Shown piece by piece: positions 8,730 through 17,718 of a DNA stretch of 64,000 bases. Every line of letters starts with the position of its first letter. The stretch's first letter is position 1. The DNA comes from Hyphomicrobiales bacterium (GTDB taxonomy: Bacteria; Pseudomonadota; Alphaproteobacteria; Rhizobiales; Rhizobiaceae). A program made the translations under genes and the position numbers. Location of the stretch: the NCBI GenBank assembly GCA_900466575.1, contig UBMP01000007.1, positions 62,001 through 126,000 on the forward strand, in the 5' to 3' direction. Below the pieces are notes generated by a model. That model ran no database searches. It had not been told where the DNA came from and worked only from the letters and a program-made list of their open reading frames with translations.

Positions 8730-9977
8730 TTACTTCATGGTAGCTTCGAAGGCGCGGACGTCCTTCAGTTCCGGATCGGGCGACGGCGCGCAATCCGACA
8801 CGACCTTCCATTTTCCGCCTTCGGAGACCGCCATGCGTGTCGACGAGTTGGCATTGTGGCGCGGCTGACCGTCGCCGAAATACCAGGGCGCGCAGAAGAT
8901 ATCGCTCTGGAAGCCCTTCACCTGGCGCACGGCCGCAGACACGGTTTCGCGGGTGATGTTCTTGGGATCAAGCGTCATGAGCGCTTTTTCCGCAATGCGG
9001 GCGGCGAGATAGCCAGCCTGTGCGAACGTGTCGCGCGGGTCGCTCTTCTGGCCATACTTGTCCATCACGGCGAGCCAGTTCTGGTTGTCGGGCGTAGTCG
9101 CCTGGAGGTCGTTGAACTCCATGTTGACGAAGAACTTGCCATCCCAGGCCGGCCCGATCGTTGCGGGAACCGAAAGGTCATAGGCAGAGGCAGCCGACAG
9201 GAAGGTGATCGTCTGGTTCAGGCCCTGTTCTTCGGCGGCCGTCAGCAGCGGCACGGCCACGCCCTTCGACATGCCGAGCACGATCACGTCGGGCTTGCTG
9301 GCAGCGGCCTTCAGGATGATCGACGTCGCGTCAGCAGAGCCCGGATCCATAAGGATGGTCTCGGCCTTGAAGCCCTTTTCCTTCGCCAGCGACACAACGC
9401 CATCGCAGGACCATGTGCCGACATTGGGAATGTTCGGCCCGATGCAGGCGACAGACTTGGCATTCAGCTTGTCGAGCGCGTATCCCATCGCGCCGAGCAT
9501 GGAGACGCGGGGGCCGGCATTGGTCGGGGCGTAGTTCTGGGCAAAGAAGCATTCGCGCGGAACGCCGACGCCGGCGATCACCTCGATGCCGGCCTTCTTG
9601 TAAAACTCGGCGTTCGCGCCGCATTCCACATAGCTCGAATTGCCGACCATCAGCACGGCCTTCTGGTCGTTGACGAGCTTGGCGGCGAGCTGGGCTGCGG
9701 TTTCCGGATTCCACTGGTCGTCTTCAACCAGATACTTGACCGGCCGGCCCTTGATGCCGCCATTGGCGTTCAGGCAGTTGAAATAGGCGAGCGCCGATTT
9801 CGTCGAGTTGGAAAAATCGTCCGGCCCTGTCTTACCGGTAATGGCGCCGATGATGATCGGTTCGCCCGTTGCCGGCTTGCCGGAATTGTCACCGCAGGAT
9901 ACGGCGGCATGCGCGCTCAGGGCCGACAAGAGGCCCAAGGTGAGGCTCGCGGCCATCACCTTCAAGATTTTCAGCAT
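8730..9977 (-). CDS. HAAT-type periplasmic solute-binding protein
   Basis: A 415-residue LivJ-like binding protein (type I periplasmic fold). It has a Sec signal peptide (LKVMAASLTLGLLSALSAHAA), then GEPIIIGAITGKTGPDDF, typical of this family. The ATG at 9977 follows GGAGGAGAAGAC. It is the first gene of the importer module; LivH-, LivM-, LivG- and LivF-like genes follow. The ligand is unknown; the GMC oxidoreductase and aldehyde dehydrogenase immediately upstream on the same strand suggest an alcohol, aldehyde or derived acid. Confidence 0.92.
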   Translation of the reverse strand: MLKILKVMAASLTLGLLSALSAHAAVSCGDNSGKPATGEPIIIGAITGKTGPDDFSNSTKSALAYFNCLNANGGIKGRPVKYLVEDDQWNPETAAQLAAKLVNDQKAVLMVGNSSYVECGANAEFYKKAGIEVIAGVGVPRECFFAQNYAPTNAGPRVSMLGAMGYALDKLNAKSVACIGPNIPNVGTWSCDGVVSLAKEKGFKAETILMDPGSADATSIILKAAASKPDVIVLGMSKGVAVPLLTAAEEQGLNQTITFLSAASAYDLSVPATIGPAWDGKFFVNMEFNDLQATTPDNQNWLAVMDKYGQKSDPRDTFAQAGYLAARIAEKALMTLDPKNITRETVSAAVRQVKGFQSDIFCAPWYFGDGQPRHNANSSTRMAVSEGGKWKVVSDCAPSPDPELKDVRAFEATMK

Positions 9978-10058
9978 GTCTTCTCCTCCAAAATGAGCGC
10001 CGGACCCACTGTTCCGCGCCCTCCTCCATGGTTCCGGACCCGACGGGCCGGTCTTTCG

Positions 10059-11654
10059 TCACCTCGCCGAAGCACTCCCTGCTATCAGCGAGGCAGCCTT
10101 GGCGCCGATCATCATGGATGGCGCGTTGGTGTTGCCGGACACGAGAGTCGGCATAATCGATGCGTCCGCGACGCGAAGCCCCTCCACGCCCTTGACCTTC
10201 AGGTCCGGGGTCACGACGGCAGAGACATCGTCGGCACGCCCCATCCGGGCGGTTCCTGCGGGATGAAAGACGGTCTTGGCGGTCTGCCGGATATAGTCGC
10301 GCAGCGCCTGCGGGTCGTTCTCCACGCCCGGGCGCGGCAGCACGCGGCGCTTGACGATGCGCGCCAGAGCCGGCTGCTCAAGGATGCGGATGGCGGCTTC
10401 CACGCCGCGCACCAGCGTCTCGATATCCGCCGGATCGGACAGGAGATTGGCATCGAAATCGACCGGCGCTCGCGGATCCTTCGAGGTAATCCGGATCGAG
10501 CCCCGCGAGCGCGGGCGCAGGTAACAAGGGCCGATGGAAAGACCATGTCCGGGCTCCGGCTCGCGGTCGACGAACCCGATCAACACCGGAAGAACATGGA
10601 ACTGCACATCCGGCTGGCCGGTCCCCGCCGTGTCCATGAAGCCCCCGCATTCCACCACGTTGGAAGCCAGCAGTCCCCGCCGCGTCGTCAGATAGCGCAG
10701 CATGTGAAGGGCCGCCTTGATCCCCTTGTCCTCGCCGAGGATGGAAATCGGGTCCTTCGTCTCCGCCTGAACCGGCACTTCCAGATGGTCCTGATAATTC
10801 TCGCCGACACCCGGCAGGTCCGCAACAACGTCGATGCCCAGCTCTCTCAGGCGGGACGCGTTGCCGATGCCGGACTGCTGGAGAATGCGAGGCGTTGCGA
10901 TCGCGCCCGCCGACAGAACGATCTCCTTGCGCGCGCTGTAGACGGTGCCATCGAGAAGTTCGATGCCCTTGGCCTGTCGGCCTTCAAACAGAATACGGGC
11001 GACCTTTCGCTCGGTCAGCACCGTTACGTTCGGTCGCTTTTCAGCCTCTCGCAGGAAGGCTTGTGCCGAACTCCAGCGCCGTCCGCCCTTGGTCGTGCTC
11101 TGGTAAAAGCCGGCGCCTTCCTGATCCGCGCCGTTGAAGTCGTCGTTTGCGGGCAGGCCCGCCTCGTGCGCTGCCTTGACGAAGGCTTCGGAGAGCGGAT
11201 GGCGATGGCGCGGGTCGGACACCGCAAGCGCGCCCTGCTGTCCGTGATACGTGCCGTTCAGGCGTTGATTGTTCTCCAGACTGCGGAAGAGCGGCAGCAC
11301 TTCGTCATAAGACCAGCCGGGGCATCCCATCTGGGACCAGGTGTCGTAATCGTTGCGATGCCCGCGAACGTAGATCATGGCGTTCAGCGAAGACCCGCCC
11401 CCCAGGACATTGCCCTGCGGAACGATGCTTGGTCGGCCATTCAACCCCTTCTGCGGATTGGAAGCATAGGGGTGAATATCGATGCCCTTTTCCAGGACCT
11501 TGAAGAAGGTCGCAGGGATGTGGATCCAAGGGTCACGGTCCCGCCGACCTGATTCGATCAGCAGCACTGTCGTGTCGGGCCGCTCCGACAGCTTGTTGAC
11601 GACAACGCAGCCCGCCGAGCCCCCGCCGATGACGATGTAATCGAACGTATTCAT
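10059..11654 (-). CDS. GMC-family FAD oxidoreductase (alcohol/choline dehydrogenase-like)
   Basis: A 531-residue flavoprotein of the glucose-methanol-choline family. It shows the FAD-binding turn DYIVIGGGSAGC at the N-terminus, GMC signature 1 (NVLGGGSSLNAMIYVRG), signature 2 (LSAGAIATPRILQQSGIG) and the C-terminal HPAGTARMG and NTNAPSMMIG with the catalytic His region. It oxidises a primary alcohol to an aldehyde. It starts 3 nt after the aldehyde dehydrogenase stop, so the pair could take an alcohol to a carboxylic acid. No signal peptide, so it acts in the cytoplasm. Choline, polyethylene glycol and aromatic alcohols are all possible substrates. Confidence 0.92.
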   Translation of the reverse strand: MNTFDYIVIGGGSAGCVVVNKLSERPDTTVLLIESGRRDRDPWIHIPATFFKVLEKGIDIHPYASNPQKGLNGRPSIVPQGNVLGGGSSLNAMIYVRGHRNDYDTWSQMGCPGWSYDEVLPLFRSLENNQRLNGTYHGQQGALAVSDPRHRHPLSEAFVKAAHEAGLPANDDFNGADQEGAGFYQSTTKGGRRWSSAQAFLREAEKRPNVTVLTERKVARILFEGRQAKGIELLDGTVYSARKEIVLSAGAIATPRILQQSGIGNASRLRELGIDVVADLPGVGENYQDHLEVPVQAETKDPISILGEDKGIKAALHMLRYLTTRRGLLASNVVECGGFMDTAGTGQPDVQFHVLPVLIGFVDREPEPGHGLSIGPCYLRPRSRGSIRITSKDPRAPVDFDANLLSDPADIETLVRGVEAAIRILEQPALARIVKRRVLPRPGVENDPQALRDYIRQTAKTVFHPAGTARMGRADDVSAVVTPDLKVKGVEGLRVADASIMPTLVSGNTNAPSMMIGAKAASLIAGSASAR

Positions 11655-11657
11655 GGG

Positions 11658-13064
11658 TCAGCTCAACACCGTCTGGGACACTGTGAACTCCTTCAGGCCC
11701 TCGGCACCGAACTCCACACCGATGCCCGATTGCTTGACGCCGCCGAAGGGGGCATTCGGCTGGATCGCGCCATGCTTGTTGATCCAGACCGACCCGCATT
11801 CCAGCTGCAGCGCATAATGCCGGGCACGCTCGGCGTCCGCGGACCAGACGGAACCGCCCAGTCCGAAAGAGGTGGAATTCGCCCGCTGAATGACCTCCTC
11901 GACATCGGAATAGCGGATGATCGGCAGAACTGGGCCGAACTGCTCTTCATCGACAAGCCGCGTACCATGATCGACGTCGGCGACCAGCGTGACAGGATAG
12001 AAGTAACCGGGACCTTCCTGCGGGTCGCCCCCAAGCAGGATGCGGCCGCCCTTCGCTTTCGCATCGTCCACCAGTTCCCGGAGCTTGTTGAACTGCATCG
12101 CGTTCTGGACCGGGCCGAGCACGCTCTTCTCGTCCAGGCCGTCACCGACCGTGATCTTCGATGCATAGTCGGTCAGGGCCTGGCAGACCTGGTCGTACAG
12201 GCTGTCATGGACGTAAAGCCGCTTCAGCGCCGCGCAGGTCTGCCCGTTGTTGATGAATGCGCCCCAGAAGAGCCCTTCCGCAATGCGGCCGGGATCGGCA
12301 TCCGGTAGCACGATGCCGGCATCGTTGCCGCCCAGCTCCAGCGTCAGGCGCTTCAGCGTCTCCACTGCGGAAGCCATGACCTTCTTGCCCGTCTCCGTCG
12401 AACCGGTGAAGCTCATCTTGGCAATGCCGGGATGGGCGGAAAGCTGGGCGCCGATCTCATTCTCGCCGGTGATCACATTCACCACCCCGGCCGGCAGCAC
12501 CTCATTCATGACCTCGATGAGGCGGATCGTCGACAGGGGCGTGAGCGGCGACGGCTTGATGACCACAGTGTTCCCGGCACGAATGGCCGGGATCATGTGC
12601 CAGCAGGCAATCATCACCGGCCAGTTCCACGGCGTGATCGAACCCGTGACGCCGATCGGCTTGCGGTGCAGCTCAACACGACCCTCGTTGTCGTCCTGCA
12701 GCACCTCGACCGGCAAAGACAGTTCGGCGGTATAGCGGGTCCAGGCCAGAGCGCCGCCCAGCTCGAAGCGCGAGCCCAGCCCGTTGAGCGGCTTGCCCTG
12801 CTCCAGTGTCAGGAGATACGCGATGTCCTCGGCATGTTCGGCAATCTTGTCTGCAACGTTACGGCAGGCCTGCGCCCGCTCCCCGTCCGGCACACGCGAC
12901 CATTGTGCAAAGGCCGCAGAGGCGGCCGCGACGGCGCGATCGAGCTCGGCCTTGCCTGCCAGCGGCATCTGTCCGACGACTTCGCCGGTGGACGGATTGC
13001 GAATGTCTGCATGGCGTTCGGTCGCGACACGTTCGCCCCCGATGAGCAGAGTGTACTGCTTCAC
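11658..13064 (-). CDS. Aldehyde dehydrogenase
   Basis: A 468-residue NAD(P)-dependent aldehyde dehydrogenase with catalytic C277 in NNGQTCAAL and general base E243 in LTLELGGN. It starts with GTG at 13064, preceded by GGGAGGAGTTTATC, and there is no ATG nearby. It is first in the pair with the GMC oxidoreductase. The AraC gene upstream on the same strand ends 98 nt before it and probably controls it. It belongs to the broad betaine/succinate-semialdehyde-like branch, unlike the two salicylaldehyde-type enzymes at 14421 and 21429. Confidence 0.93.
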   Translation of the reverse strand: MKQYTLLIGGERVATERHADIRNPSTGEVVGQMPLAGKAELDRAVAAASAAFAQWSRVPDGERAQACRNVADKIAEHAEDIAYLLTLEQGKPLNGLGSRFELGGALAWTRYTAELSLPVEVLQDDNEGRVELHRKPIGVTGSITPWNWPVMIACWHMIPAIRAGNTVVIKPSPLTPLSTIRLIEVMNEVLPAGVVNVITGENEIGAQLSAHPGIAKMSFTGSTETGKKVMASAVETLKRLTLELGGNDAGIVLPDADPGRIAEGLFWGAFINNGQTCAALKRLYVHDSLYDQVCQALTDYASKITVGDGLDEKSVLGPVQNAMQFNKLRELVDDAKAKGGRILLGGDPQEGPGYFYPVTLVADVDHGTRLVDEEQFGPVLPIIRYSDVEEVIQRANSTSFGLGGSVWSADAERARHYALQLECGSVWINKHGAIQPNAPFGGVKQSGIGVEFGAEGLKEFTVSQTVLS

Positions 13065-13162
13065 GATAAACTCCTCCCGTAGTTTCTGGGAGGACTATGG
13101 CGAAACTGTCATACCTTCGTCTTGGGCGGGAACGCGGGCCGGATTGGACCGGAACGCGACGG

Positions 13163-14152
13163 CTATGATTTATCGGATTTTCCCGCGGCGTCCGGGCGCA
13201 GAATATCGGTCGGCGCGCAATCGAACAGCTCCTTGAAGGACCGATTGAAGTAGGAAATGTCGTTGAAGCCGGCGGAATAGGCCACTTCCGCGATGGTTCC
13301 GCAACTCTTCTCGATCTTCAGCTGCTCGATTTTCTGGCGGGCGAAATGCAGCCGCCGGTCGCGGATGACCGTGGTGCAGGTCACGCCCATGCCTTGGAAA
13401 TCCTGCTGCAACGTGCGGATCGAAACGCCGAGCTGCGTTGCGAGCCACCGGGCGGAAAGATCGCTCTCCGTCAGATGCCGGTCGATCAGAAGTTCGACCA
13501 TCTGGATGCGCTTGCTCGCGCTGTCCGGCAGGGCGTGAAGCGTTTCGTCCCCTTTCCCATCCGAGAGAAACGCTTGGCGCGTGGCGTTATACACCAGGTC
13601 GCGCAGATGCGACGCACCGCTCTGGCTCTCGGGCGTGTTCATGATCTTTGCAACAAGCGCCCGCAGCATCACCGCCATCGGGTCGTCGGCCAGCAGTTTG
13701 CGTGAGATGTCGAAATCGACCTTGCTCTCGGTATACATCAACTGGCGCGGCAGATGCAGCGAGAGGTGATTGGAGAACTTGCCATTGAAATAGAAGGTCG
13801 TCGGACGCGTGCTGTCGATCAGGATGCATTCGCCGACATCCAGCACATTCTGGCGGCCGAAATGCTCGACACCGCAAGTCCCCTCCATCTGCAGGATCAG
13901 GAAAAGGTGCTCGGCCGCATCCTGGCGAATGTCGTCCCAGTCACGCCGAACGTAGTCGAGGTCGTTGGAAATATGCGCGAATTCCATTCCGCAGACGTCG
14001 ATGCGCCGCGCCGCGCCGAAAACCTTGTCGTCTTCCTGCACCAGATGAGGATTGAAGGCGCCGCAAATACCCCTCAGGTCGTGCCGAAAGGACTCGTAAG
14101 GCTGCGCGCTGAATTCCTGTCTGATCAGGCCTGTGGTGCTGAGTGGTTCCAT
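13163..14152 (-). CDS. AraC-family regulator (FeaR-like)
   Basis: A 329-residue regulator. The N-terminal part matches the AraC-binding-like domain of FeaR (VLDVGECILIDSTRPTTFYF and HLSLHLPRQLM), and the C-terminal part carries two helix-turn-helix units (LSARWLATQLGVSIRTLQQDF; EVAYSAGFNDISYFNRSFK). The start at 14152 is preferred because GGGAGG lies 6 nt upstream; a start at 14191 lacks one. FeaR activates an aromatic aldehyde dehydrogenase and amine oxidase in E. coli; here an aldehyde dehydrogenase directly follows. It is a likely activator of the 13064-5306 genes. Confidence 0.9.
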   Translation of the reverse strand: MEPLSTTGLIRQEFSAQPYESFRHDLRGICGAFNPHLVQEDDKVFGAARRIDVCGMEFAHISNDLDYVRRDWDDIRQDAAEHLFLILQMEGTCGVEHFGRQNVLDVGECILIDSTRPTTFYFNGKFSNHLSLHLPRQLMYTESKVDFDISRKLLADDPMAVMLRALVAKIMNTPESQSGASHLRDLVYNATRQAFLSDGKGDETLHALPDSASKRIQMVELLIDRHLTESDLSARWLATQLGVSIRTLQQDFQGMGVTCTTVIRDRRLHFARQKIEQLKIEKSCGTIAEVAYSAGFNDISYFNRSFKELFDCAPTDILRPDAAGKSDKS

Positions 14153-14366
14153 CGCATGCCTCCCAACATACTTTCGAACTCCGCGAAGCATCTAGTGGAT
14201 GGCGACACCAGTCAAGTGCGCCGTTGCCAACACGTCGCTCTCCTGCAGAGCGCCACCAGTCGCGGAATGGGCGGCACCCGATCAGGAAATCATCGGCAGC
14301 AGTGGACGCCCGGCCTTTTCCTCACCTCTGGCAAAAATGGTGATGGGGACGCCCTGCGATCAAGTG

Positions 14367-14395
14367 CCGGCGGAAGACAAAAAGGCTTCCGCCGG
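14367..14395 (-). terminator. Hairpin at the end of the second importer operon
   Basis: CCGGCGGAAG (14367-14376) is perfectly complementary to CTTCCGCCGG (14386-14395) around a 9-nt loop. It lies 25 nt past the stop of the aldehyde dehydrogenase that ends the minus-strand operon and before the AraC gene. There is no downstream U tract, so the hairpin is sure but termination is inferred. The rest of the 14153-14420 gap shows no gene. Confidence 0.55.
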
Positions 14396-14420
14396 GGCAT
14401 CTCTCAATGTCGCACGAGTC

Positions 14421-15866
14421 TCAGAACGGATAGTGCTGGTTCGCGTCTTCGATGGTGATCCAGCGCAGGTCCGTAAACTCGGCAATCGCCGCCTTGCCGC
14501 CGAAGCGGCCATAGCCGGAGGCCTTGACGCCGCCGAAGGGCATTTGCGGTTCGTCGTTCAGCGTCGGGCCGTTGATGTGGCAAATGCCGCTCTCGATCCG
14601 GTCGGCAACCCGCATGGCGCGCTGCACGTCGCGGCTGAAGACCGCCGAGGAAAGACCATACTCGGTATCGTTGGCGACACGGATCGCCTCTTCCTCGCCG
14701 TTGACGCGGATGACCGGCTTGACGGGACCGAAGGACTCTTCCTCATAAATGGTCATGCCAGCCTCTACATGATCGACCACCGTCGCCTCGACGATCGCGC
14801 CATTGCGCTTGCCGCCGGCAACGATCTTGGCGCCCTTTGCGGTGGCGTCGGCCATGATCCGGTCCATCTTTTCCGCCGCCTGCGGGGTAACCAGCGCGCC
14901 GAGCACCACATGTTCGCGCGGATTGCCGGCCGGAAGGGCGGCAGCGCGGGCGGAGAGCTTCGCGACGAATTCGTCGGCGATCTTCTCGTCGACAATAATG
15001 CGCTCGGTCGACATGCAGATCTGGCCCTGGTTCATGAAGGCGCCGAAGATGGCGGCATTCACCGCGCCGTCGATATCGGCATCGTCCAGAACGATCAGCG
15101 GGGCCTTGCCACCAAGTTCCAGCAATGCCGGTTTCAGGTTCTCGCCGGCCAGGCGACCGATGATGCGGCCGACGCGCGACGAGCCGGTGAAGTTGACATG
15201 CTTGACAGCCGGGTTGGCGATCAGCGCCTCGACGATGGAGGCAGCATCTTCCGGTGCATTGGTCACGACGTTGACGACGCCCTTCGGCAGGCCGGCCTCG
15301 TTGAAGCATTCGCCGATGAGGCGGTGCACGGCCGGGCAAAGCTCGGAGGCCTTGAGGACGACGGTATTGCCGCAGGCGACGGCCATGGCAACGGCGCGGG
15401 TGCCGAGAATGACCGGCGCGTTCCACGGAGCGATCCCGAGGCACACGCCCTTCGGCTTGTAGACGCCCATGGCGAGCGTGTTCGGCTTGTTGGACGGGAT
15501 GATCTCGCCGCCGATCTGGGTCGTCATGGCGGCGGCTTCGCGGATGATGCCTGCGGCCAGCATGACGTTGAAGCCCGCCCATCCACCGGTCGCGCCGGTT
15601 TCCGTGATCATCGCGGCGATGAAATCGCCTGCCTTGGCGTCCATGATGTCGGCGGCCTTCATCAGCAGCGCGCGGCGCTCGCCGGGGCCGGTCTTCGACC
15701 AGCTTTCGAAGGCAACCGCAGCGGATGCAACGGCGGCATTGGCGTCCTCGATACCCGCAGCGGCCGATTTCGAGGCGACCGCGCCAGTGACCGGGTCGAG
15801 TCGGTCGAAAGTCCGCCCGCTGGCAGCAGCCTTGGCCTCGCCATCGATAAGAAGATTGATGTTCAT
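14421..15866 (-). CDS. Aromatic (salicylaldehyde/vanillin-type) aldehyde dehydrogenase
   Basis: A 481-residue aldehyde dehydrogenase with catalytic C284 in NQGQICMSTERI and E250 in LLELGGKAP. The GGWAGFNV and TQIGGEIIPSN segments, and the C-terminal HINGPTLNDEPQMPFGG, are typical of salicylaldehyde, benzaldehyde and vanillin dehydrogenases. It is the last gene of the operon that begins at 22880 with a close paralogue. The upstream SDR could supply coniferyl-type aldehydes. It is cytoplasmic and presumably NAD-dependent. Confidence 0.92.
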   Translation of the reverse strand: MNINLLIDGEAKAAASGRTFDRLDPVTGAVASKSAAAGIEDANAAVASAAVAFESWSKTGPGERRALLMKAADIMDAKAGDFIAAMITETGATGGWAGFNVMLAAGIIREAAAMTTQIGGEIIPSNKPNTLAMGVYKPKGVCLGIAPWNAPVILGTRAVAMAVACGNTVVLKASELCPAVHRLIGECFNEAGLPKGVVNVVTNAPEDAASIVEALIANPAVKHVNFTGSSRVGRIIGRLAGENLKPALLELGGKAPLIVLDDADIDGAVNAAIFGAFMNQGQICMSTERIIVDEKIADEFVAKLSARAAALPAGNPREHVVLGALVTPQAAEKMDRIMADATAKGAKIVAGGKRNGAIVEATVVDHVEAGMTIYEEESFGPVKPVIRVNGEEEAIRVANDTEYGLSSAVFSRDVQRAMRVADRIESGICHINGPTLNDEPQMPFGGVKASGYGRFGGKAAIAEFTDLRWITIEDANQHYPF

Positions 15867-15890
15867 GGGAAATCTCCGTTCAAAAAGATG

Positions 15891-16676
15891 TCAGAAGCCG
15901 AGAACTTCGGCATTGATCGAGGCTTCAAGCCCGCCGTCGCAGGGAATGTTGGCGCCGTTGATCCAGCGCGCGGCATCCGAGCAGAGGAAGAGGACCGGCG
16001 GCGCAATGTCTTCAGCCGTACCGGCCCGCCCCACGCGTTCGATATCGCTGTCGACACGGGGATTGCCGAGGACTTCGCGGAACTGCGTGAGGATCGGCGT
16101 TTCGACAGGACCAGGGCTGACCGCATTCACGCGGATGCCCCGATCCTTGAAGACGGGTTCGTGGGCAGCCTGCATGGTCCACAGAAGCAGGAGTTCCTTC
16201 GACAGCGGATAGCCAAATTCGTTATGCAGCCCCTCCGTCCGCAGAACGGCGTCGACATCCGGAAAGCCCTTGACGGCAACCAGCTTCTTCGCGCGCTCCA
16301 GATTGGCGCGCCAGCCATAGCCCGCGATGGAGGCGACGTTCACGATGGAGCCGCCCTCGCGGATCTTGGCCGAAACGGCATGGGAAAGCTCGCGCAGACC
16401 GTAGAAATTGATCGCGAGCGTTGGCACGATACCGGCCTTGCCGGAAATGCCGGCGACATTGCAGAGCGCATCGATCCCGCGCGGCAGGGCGGCGGCAATC
16501 GCCTCAACGCCCGCCGCCGAGCCGATGTCGCCCTCAATGAAATGGCCGACCGTAACGTCGGGCTTCTTCAGGTCGATGCCGATGACATCCGCACCCAGTT
16601 GTGCAGCGAGTTCCGCGGTGCGCTTGCCGATCCCCGACGCAACGCCGGTGATGACGATCTTCTTGCCGAATAGCAT
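15891..16676 (-). CDS. Coniferyl-alcohol dehydrogenase-like SDR
   Basis: A 261-residue short-chain dehydrogenase. The N-terminus KKIVITGVASGIG, the LCNVAGISG segment, NVASIAGYGWRA and the late YPLSKE (catalytic Tyr-x3-Lys), together with WINGANIPCDGGLEA, resemble the coniferyl-alcohol dehydrogenase CalA of Pseudomonas. That enzyme oxidises coniferyl alcohol to coniferaldehyde, which the neighbouring aldehyde dehydrogenase could take to ferulate. The start at 16676 follows AAGGAGGATTGCACC; the open frame continues upstream to 16832 but without support. Other hydroxysteroid or alcohol substrates cannot be excluded. Confidence 0.88.
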   Translation of the reverse strand: MLFGKKIVITGVASGIGKRTAELAAQLGADVIGIDLKKPDVTVGHFIEGDIGSAAGVEAIAAALPRGIDALCNVAGISGKAGIVPTLAINFYGLRELSHAVSAKIREGGSIVNVASIAGYGWRANLERAKKLVAVKGFPDVDAVLRTEGLHNEFGYPLSKELLLLWTMQAAHEPVFKDRGIRVNAVSPGPVETPILTQFREVLGNPRVDSDIERVGRAGTAEDIAPPVLFLCSDAARWINGANIPCDGGLEASINAEVLGF

Positions 16677-16719
16677 GGTGCAATCCTCCTTGATTATGGT
16701 GTGTTCGAAGCCGCCGCGA

Positions 16720-17718
16720 TCACTCGCGCACGACATAGCCGACCGGCAGAAGCCGAAGCCCCGTGCGGTCCGCGAAATAGCCCCAGAGCCCCTTGGGCAG
16801 GACGAGGGAGAAGATGAGCGCCACCGCGCCAAGCCCGATCAGGTACCAGACGCCGGCGGCCGCGAACCATGTCTCGATCAGGAAGAACAGGATCGCGCCG
16901 AGAATCGCGCCCTCGAACTTGCCGATCCCCCCGACGAGCACCATGAAGATCATGTAGGCCGTCCACTGCACCGAGAAATAGGTCTTGGGCTGAAAGGAAA
17001 TGGCGGAAGCGAGCCACAGCGCACCTGCCGCTGCAATGCCGCCGGCCGCGATCACGAAGATCAGCCGCTTGGTGCGGATGGCGTCGACGCCCAGCGATGC
17101 GGCCGCCTCCTCACTATCGCGGATCGCCTGGATGGCAGCACCCGTCCGGCTGCGCAACAGGAAGAAGAGTGCGGAAAGAAGGCCTGCCATCGTGGCCAGC
17201 GCCAGCCAGTAGATGAGGTTGCGACGCAGGCCGATATCATAGGCGTTGAGCGAAATGAGCGATGTGCCCGTTTCTCCCTGGATGAGCGTATCGAGGTTCA
17301 CCAACAGATGGGCGAGTTCGGCCAGAACCCACATGCCGATGGCAAATTCTCCACCCTTCAGCTTCAGCATGAAACGCCCGACCGGATAGGCAATGACGGT
17401 CGTCACGATGGCGCCCAGCGCCATGGCGATGAACGGATCGACACCAAGATTGGCGATGCGGATGGTGAAATAGGCGCCGAGCCCGAAGAAGAGCTGCTGT
17501 CCGATGGAGACAAGCCCGCCATAGCCGGCCAGCGCATTCCACATCGCGGCGAGCACGATATAGATGAAGAGCGCTGTGAGGCGATCAACGGCCCCTGCCC
17601 CGAGCACGGCGGGCGCGACGGCAAGCGCCACGATGGCGGCGACGCAGAGGCTGACGGCAACGACGGAGGCCGTGGTCCAGCGTTCGATGCGGATGGAGGT
17701 GAGGTTGGTCGTGGTCAT
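16720..17718 (-). CDS. HAAT-type ABC importer permease, LivM-like
   Basis: A 332-residue membrane protein with about ten hydrophobic segments, starting with SVVAVSLCVAAIVALAVAP. The family core GYGGLVSIGQQLFFGLGAYF and the FMVLVGGIGKFEGAILGA loop are present. It overlaps the LivH-like gene by 4 nt and is followed after 43 nt by the SDR. It closely resembles the LivM-like protein at 37468 (FFLIETWFAAAGVWYLIGLG against YFALRETLADLGTIYLIALG), so the two modules are related by duplication. Confidence 0.92.
   Translation of the reverse strand: MTTTNLTSIRIERWTTASVVAVSLCVAAIVALAVAPAVLGAGAVDRLTALFIYIVLAAMWNALAGYGGLVSIGQQLFFGLGAYFTIRIANLGVDPFIAMALGAIVTTVIAYPVGRFMLKLKGGEFAIGMWVLAELAHLLVNLDTLIQGETGTSLISLNAYDIGLRRNLIYWLALATMAGLLSALFFLLRSRTGAAIQAIRDSEEAAASLGVDAIRTKRLIFVIAAGGIAAAGALWLASAISFQPKTYFSVQWTAYMIFMVLVGGIGKFEGAILGAILFFLIETWFAAAGVWYLIGLGAVALIFSLVLPKGLWGYFADRTGLRLLPVGYVVRE

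Noticed and set aside
5306-9977. Branched-chain amino acid importer as a firm function
   Set aside because: The family name reflects fold only; three such importers sit among aromatic and alcohol catabolic genes, so leucine-type specificity is not supported.
8601-11552. 983-codon plus-strand open frame
   Set aside because: It runs antisense to the LivH-like, binding-protein and GMC genes, all of which show strong family motifs; its translation shows no known domain.
14199-16673. 824-codon plus-strand open frame
   Set aside because: It is antisense to the aldehyde dehydrogenase and SDR genes; it is a high-GC shadow frame.
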